From positions 1,311,001 to 1,375,000 of the forward strand of contig NW_022145526.1 in assembly GCF_000002235.5 (NCBI RefSeq): a stretch of 64,000 nucleotides of DNA, read 5' to 3'. The translations under genes were made by a program, and so were the position numbers. The notes under the pieces are model-generated. The model ran no database searches and was not told where the DNA came from. It saw only the letters and a list, made by a program, of their open reading frames with translations. Of the stretch, positions 61,602-64,000 are shown piece after piece. The stretch is from Strongylocentrotus purpuratus. Its lineage: Eukaryota; Echinodermata; Echinoidea; Camarodonta; Strongylocentrotidae. Position 1 is the first letter of the stretch. The number at the start of each line of letters is the position of its first letter.

Positions 61602-61660
<59 letters not shown>

Positions 61661-61833
61661 CTCTCTCTCTCTCTCATTCCTTGTCTAACTTTCTTTATAT
61701 TTCTGAATTCCTAATACTCTCCCCCTCTCTCTCTCTCTCCATATATATATATATATATCTGCCTCCTTGTCTAACTTTCTTTTTCTCTGAATTCCTAATA
61801 CTCTCCCCCTTTCTCTTTTGCTCTCCCTCTCTA

Positions 61834-61890
<57 letters not shown>

Positions 61891-62697
61891 ATCTCCCTTC
61901 CTCTCTGATAATGCTTACCTCGATGGAGTAGTAGCCACATTATAAGTTGCACCAATAGGACCTGAAAGCAAAATGTTGACATCCATATCATTCATTATAT
62001 GACAGGGAGAAGGGACCATTCCATGGTTTTGGAGTTTATATCAAGAAACTACATGACGGTTTCAATGTTTACCTTCATGGATTTCCATACATCTACGGTT
62101 CCTTGACGGCGAAAACGTAATGATTATAATATTAATAATGATAATGATATAACTACTACTACTGCTACTACTTTTGAAGAAAAAAGTTATAGTAATTATA
62201 ATGATAATAATCATAGTTTCTTTTAAACAAGAAAATATTGACGTAGTCTCGTATGAAAAAATGAAATCAACCTAATAATAAAGATTGATTTGATGTCATT
62301 TGATTTGATTTATTTATTATTCCACTCACATCTCCACAATCAAAATAACATATATAAACCATCCAGTATTACAGTTTATAAAAGAAACTTAATTATACAA
62401 ATAACGAATATTAATAAGTATCTATGGAACAAAATAGGTTTACAGAGTACATTTAAGTTTGAGAATGAAGACAAATATTTTATATTGCTTGATTTGTTAA
62501 TGGCATCAGATACCCCAATTATAAAGATGAAAGTTGTTGTGAAATCTACCAACCTACATATTCGATAACTTGCTTTATTGATCTTCTCTTAGGGGAAACT
62601 AGAATCTTGTGTATTATGTGGTATTCATTAAAAGTATGGGGTTAATTATGATCGATGAATTATAAACCAATCTTACCGGTTTCTCCGTAATCACCAT
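46673..62697 (-). CDS. gene C: LRP-like protein, 5' half only, probably truncated
   Basis: Eight exons join in frame on the minus strand: 62697-62677, 61961-61919, 57469-57290, 55810-55697, 54398-54159, 53736-53565, 49947-49826, 46849-46673 (about 356 residues). Layout: N-terminal hydrophobic leader over the first two exons; a 60-residue exon with three Cys and no recognised fold; EGF with six Cys; one divergent YWTD-type propeller with YWIPS, MLYWRS, MYFIGP and LYWTYP. Exons 4-8 match gene B exons 2-6 in order and phase. No LDLa, second propeller, CCP, membrane or tail exon was seen further on (down to 29.4 kb). Reading on past 46673 gives a repeat-derived sequence and a stop at 46575. So gene C could make a short secreted protein or be a decaying pseudogene. 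LINE, SINE and minisatellite insertions fill its introns. Confidence 0.68.
46927..47027 (-). pseudogene. duplicated fragment of gene C exon 8
   Basis: The minus strand reads [20 protein letters not shown] then GSVIELPDM, aligning with [19 protein letters not shown]. The frame is open, but a usable AG acceptor and the end of the exon are absent. It lies in the intron before exon 8. Confidence 0.7.
47056..47178. mobile_element. foldback element GGGCATTAGTAA
   Basis: Arms GGGCATTAGTAAGAATTACC and GGTAATTTTACTAATGCCC, with CACAC...GTGTG next to them. Confidence 0.6.
47275..48107. mobile_element. TA-flanked element with TTTAAACAAC array
   Basis: Termini CACTGTTAGAA / TTCTAACAGTG, each bordered by TA (47273-47274, 48108-48109). 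Both ends of the inside carry many TTGTTTAAA / TTTAAACAAC motifs in both orientations; the middle (about 47420-47790) is unique and has no clear ORF. Tc1/mariner-like by TA target and termini. Confidence 0.75.
48108..49235. other. gene C intron 7, no exon seen
   Basis: Includes a second copy (48234-48290) of a 50-bp segment found at 46884-46930 (AATACCTCAGTCAC ... GACCGGCTACAG). The remainder is AT-rich. Confidence 0.45.
49236..49484. repeat. small foldback of the CCCCC-GGACAA motif
   Basis: Left arm GGACACCTACATCCTGGACA..., right arm TGTCCAGGGGGTAGGTGTCC, with copies of CCCCCTAGGACAACTA between them. Same motif as the large arrays at 50455-53150. Confidence 0.65.
49644..49806. mobile_element. 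foldback MITE, CTGGGCCCTGTCTTACA ends
   Basis: Ends CTGGGCCCTGTCTTACA and TGTTAGACAGGGCCC are inverted repeats; the inside repeats TTGCGATTGAT / ATCAATCGCAA. It ends 20 bp past the gene C exon 7 donor. Confidence 0.7.
49826..49947 (-). CDS. gene C exon 7: propeller
   Basis: [20 protein letters not shown] ... [10 protein letters not shown]. Acceptor ACATTTGACAG, donor GTAAGA; phase 2 to 1 as in gene B exon 5. Confidence 0.8.
50455..51205 (+). repeat. minisatellite array, left arm (GAGGACAATTACCCCC)
   Basis: More than 30 units of about 16 bp: (CG)AGGACAATTACCCCC with variants GATGACAACTA and GGAAAATTA and variable C runs. Reading frames through it are low-complexity artefacts. Confidence 0.9.
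51206..52479. other. unique centre of the minisatellite foldback
   Basis: About 1.3 kb between the arrays. GTTGAAAAACGCTGTGCTG near 51898 looks like the end of a hAT-type element in minus orientation. No gene was recognised. Confidence 0.4.
52480..53150 (-). repeat. minisatellite array, right arm (inverted)
   Basis: Same 16-bp unit as the left arm but in opposite orientation (GGGGGTAATTGTCCTC). Interrupted at about 52580-52832 by a SINE. Confidence 0.9.
52580..52832 (-). mobile_element. tRNA-derived SINE inside the minisatellite
   Basis: The minus-strand head at 52832-52777 reads like a tRNA: GGTTGACTAGTGGTTAGAG (A box), CAT at the anticodon position in CCGCCTCATGAACGG, and B box GGGTTCGAACCC. 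The tail ends GGTCAATAAAACGTTATTATT. Not a tRNA gene: the tRNA-like part passes directly into SINE body. Confidence 0.75.
53565..53736 (-). CDS. gene C exon 6: propeller
   Basis: [20 protein letters not shown] ... [12 protein letters not shown]. Acceptor TTTTTCTCTTTAAG, donor GTAAGA; phase 1 to 2 as in gene B exon 4. [13 protein letters not shown] aligns with [13 protein letters not shown]. Confidence 0.8.
53925..54130 (-). repeat. ATT/ATC/AGT microsatellite
   Basis: (ATT)n, (ATC)n and (AGT)n runs in gene C intron 5, starting about 30 bp after the exon 5 donor. Confidence 0.85.
54159..54398 (-). CDS. gene C exon 5: propeller start
   Basis: [20 protein letters not shown] ... [18 protein letters not shown]. 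The AG acceptor (CGGAAG) has a weak pyrimidine tract but gives the phase needed after the EGF exon. Donor GTAACA. Confidence 0.78.
54850..55175 (+). mobile_element. full-length tRNA-derived SINE with LINE-like tail
   Basis: A-box-like AGGTCGAGTGGTTTAAG, B-box-like GGTCCGATCCCC, body CCCCAGGGAGTGGAGATGG, tail GTAAAGCGCTTAGAGACGAT then GTATTAAGCGGTATATCAAT and ATT repeats. The tail resembles the 3' end of the LINE at 35938-39506. Confidence 0.8.
55697..55810 (-). CDS. gene C exon 4: EGF module
   Basis: [20 protein letters not shown] then [15 protein letters not shown], six cysteines. Phase 1 to 1; donor GTAATT. Confidence 0.88.
56688..56876 (-). mobile_element. tRNA-derived SINE
   Basis: The minus-strand head reads GTGGTCGAGTGGTTTAAGG then GGGTTCGAATCCCGACACGG, and the body GGTAAATGGGTACCCGG-like region follows. 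Confidence 0.7.
57290..57469 (-). CDS. gene C exon 3: Cys-containing exon of unknown fold
   Basis: [20 protein letters not shown] ... [13 protein letters not shown], three cysteines, phase 1 to 1. Acceptor CTTTGACAG lies behind a (CT)n tract; donor GTACGA. The C-R-P-I-I-D-C-P start faintly recalls HYR-type repeats, but the match is not convincing. No counterpart in gene B. Confidence 0.55.
57500..59420 (+). mobile_element. 5'-truncated LINE with RT, in gene C intron 2
   Basis: Starts within the (GA)n tract next to gene C exon 3 and ends TTGAATAAACTTTGAATTTG with TTGAA repeats. It lies opposite to gene C and retains only the RT and C-terminal part. Confidence 0.85.
57653..59107 (+). pseudogene. 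LINE reverse transcriptase fragment, frameshifted
   Basis: 484 residues: [63 protein letters not shown], and C-terminal FNYCIVAWA and [10 protein letters not shown]. The usual AFD of motif A reads SSD. A loss of one A in the run near 57610 separates the upstream piece ([15 protein letters not shown]) from this frame. There is no endonuclease domain, so it cannot be autonomous. Related to 33397-34335. Confidence 0.85.
59510..59612 (+). repeat. (TAC/TGC)n microsatellite
   Basis: Long run of ACT triplets with a short GCT block, directly before the LINE remnant. Confidence 0.9.
59640..60215 (+). pseudogene. LINE C-terminal remnant
   Basis: [10 protein letters not shown], then [35 protein letters not shown] and [13 protein letters not shown]: the conserved end of L2/CR1-like ORFs (compare HIDYCNSSLSGL and LHWLKIHHRISFKI in the intact LINE). 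Frame breaks are evident. Ends AGCGCTCCTAGATATTCTTT and (ATT)n. Confidence 0.75.
60216..61918. other. gene C intron 1-2 region, simple repeats
   Basis: AAT/ATC microsatellite (60210-60420), C run (60717-60730), CT-rich tract (60755-60990) and CT/TA/TG tracts (61600-61655, 61720-61760, 61830-61890). 61008-61030 resembles a minus-strand LINE tail. No exon seen apart from 61919-61961. Confidence 0.6.
61919..61961 (-). CDS. gene C exon 2: hydrophobic leader
   Basis: 43 nt between TTGCTTTCAG and GTAAGC. In phase 0 it reads [14 protein letters not shown] and leaves in phase 1, exactly what exon 3 needs. Only one of the other two frames is also open, and it leaves in the wrong phase. Confidence 0.55.
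62677..62697 (-). CDS. gene C exon 1: initiator codon
   Basis: ATG then VITEKP, ending at a good donor GTAAGA in phase 0. Joined to exon 2 it gives [19 protein letters not shown], a plausible signal peptide. The 5' UTR extends upstream (higher coordinates). Based only on splice signals and phase. Confidence 0.45.
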
Positions 62698-63767
62698 CTT
62701 AACATTCGTGTAGATACAGGATACCGTAAAAGATTATTTGCGTGCTTTCTGGGACGGGTAGTATACAACACACTGATGCATTTTACCTTTCTCCGACTCT
62801 TATTCCCAAAGTGGGAGTAATTTACACACTATTTACCAGAACAATCCCCGCCCCCTAATACAAACACACACACACGCACGCACGCACACGCGCGCCATCA
62901 CCACCACTACCCCCACACCAGTGGCGTATACAGACTTTGACCTCAAGATGAGGTGGGGGTGAACACCTGAGTTTCGGGTAATGCATACAGCTTTACAATC
63001 AAACCCTTTTTGATGTTGATGGACCTCGTTGTTGGTTCGATTTTTTAAAAAAATAGAATGTATCTCACGTGGATATTCATGAGCAATGTTACCATTATTG
63101 GTGATTTCCTAACCAGATACCAACCAGGTCTTCATCTTCTTCTTCTTTTTTCTCTTTTTGTTGTAAATCTGTCAGGAAGGTCCCCTTTGACCCCCCTCAC
63201 AATATGCTTTCCTTCTTTTTCAGCGAGGAAAAGAAAACAGTCAATTATCTTGACTTACCAGTTATTACGAGGTGATTTATTGACAGGAAGAACAAGTATA
63301 AATTTGTTTGAATGATAGGAGCTGTCATTCATTGCCGTATGGCGAAATGGCGTTTACGTGACTTATGATTTCAGCTTGACCTGTTCGAGATGGTAAAGGC
63401 ACGAGCATGAAGTAAAATTTGTACTAAACCTAGATCTTTATATTACCCATATGTCCAATTCGAACACTGCAACTAGAATAATAATTTGCCCGCTCGACTA
63501 TTATTAATATCTATTACTTTGTTGCCAACCTTGTTTTTGTGATCATGCATCTTGTTGATATGGCTTTATCTTTCCTTTTTATTTTCTATCGGGTTGTCGC
63601 CCTGTACTGGATTCTCAAACCTTTTTTTTCTGCATCCGGAGAATTTTTTTTGTTCCTTCTTTTTTTGTTAACCTTGTTATCGCAATACGTCAAGTATCAC
63701 TAAATATATGAGGCTGAAAGTTGAGATTTTAAGCCTTGCTATCGCAATATCTAAACACGGGGACAAC
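62698..63767. other. no gene seen
   Basis: Would hold the 5' UTR and promoter of gene C. Contains a CA/CG microsatellite (62862-62895). No supported TATA box or exon was recognised. Confidence 0.45.
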
Positions 63768-63908
63768 AGGGACTTTTAGATTCTGCACGACGAGAACGTG
63801 GACTGCCCTTTTAAGGCAATGTGACGTTCTTTTAAGGCACTTGCAGTGACGTCGCATTGCCTTAAAAGGGCAGTCCACGTTCTCGTCGTGCGGAATCTAA
63901 AAGTCCCT
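63768..63908. mobile_element. palindromic MITE, GGGACTTTTAGATT family, copy 2
   Basis: Almost perfect inverted repeat: AGGGACTTTTAGATTCTGCA / TGCGGAATCTAAAAGTCCCT, with GTGGACTGCCCTTTTAAGGC arms inside. 141 bp, no coding. Confidence 0.85.
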
Positions 63909-63939
63909 AATGTTTCTATAGGAATACGATCCAAATACA

Positions 63940-63959
63940 GAGAGAAAGAAAGAGAGAGA

Positions 63960-63990
<31 letters not shown>

Positions 63991-63991
63991 C
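63940..63991 (+). repeat. (GA)n microsatellite
   Basis: GAGA repeats with GGGAGA interruptions to near the window end. Confidence 0.9.
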
Positions 63992-64000
63992 GAACGAACA

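Overview
The window looks like nuclear DNA of a marine invertebrate deuterostome, most probably an echinoderm (sea-urchin-like). This rests on AT-rich sequence, short exons split by introns with GT/AG borders, many tRNA-derived SINEs and hairpin MITEs, and an intact CR1/L2-type LINE with a 2A-like N-terminus. The species cannot be named from the sequence alone.

The main genes are three members of one family of LDL-receptor-related (LRP-like) cell-surface proteins. Gene A (+, 1249-1882) is only a 3' end: a transmembrane exon and a cytoplasmic-tail exon. Gene B (+, 13456-29414) can be read completely in 16 exons (2625 nt including stop, 874 residues): signal peptide, EGF, six-bladed YWTD-type propeller, LDLa, second YWTD propeller, two nearly identical EGF modules, one CCP/sushi, transmembrane helix, tyrosine-containing tail. 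Gene C (-, 62697 to about 46673) has a probable three-exon signal region, a Cys-containing exon, EGF and one divergent propeller. Its exons match gene B exons 2-6 in order and phase, but no LDLa, second propeller, CCP or membrane exons were found downstream, so it is truncated or decaying. No other cellular gene is supported.

Between and inside these genes lie transposons. 1883-13393: intergenic repeats, including two adjacent 0.91-kb TA-flanked foldback elements built of CGTAA motifs spaced about 10-11 bp. 13456-29414: gene B with SINEs, MITEs and GA-rich tracts in introns. 29446-46570: MITEs, a LINE 3' fragment, a foldback element with an internally repeated terminal motif, and an intact 1116-residue LINE ORF on the minus strand. 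46.6-62.7 kb: gene C, with a 0.83-kb TTTAAACAAC element, a 2.7-kb foldback pair of 16-bp minisatellite arrays, several SINEs and a second 5'-truncated LINE. 62.7-64 kb: a 141-bp palindromic MITE and GA repeats.

Most notable: the receptor cluster with phase-conserved exons; the combination of domains in gene B; the fresh duplication of one EGF exon; the TA-flanked elements whose insides are short motif arrays; and a SINE tail that resembles the 3' end of the intact LINE, suggesting a SINE/LINE partnership. Splice sites and domains were assigned by eye; no search was run.
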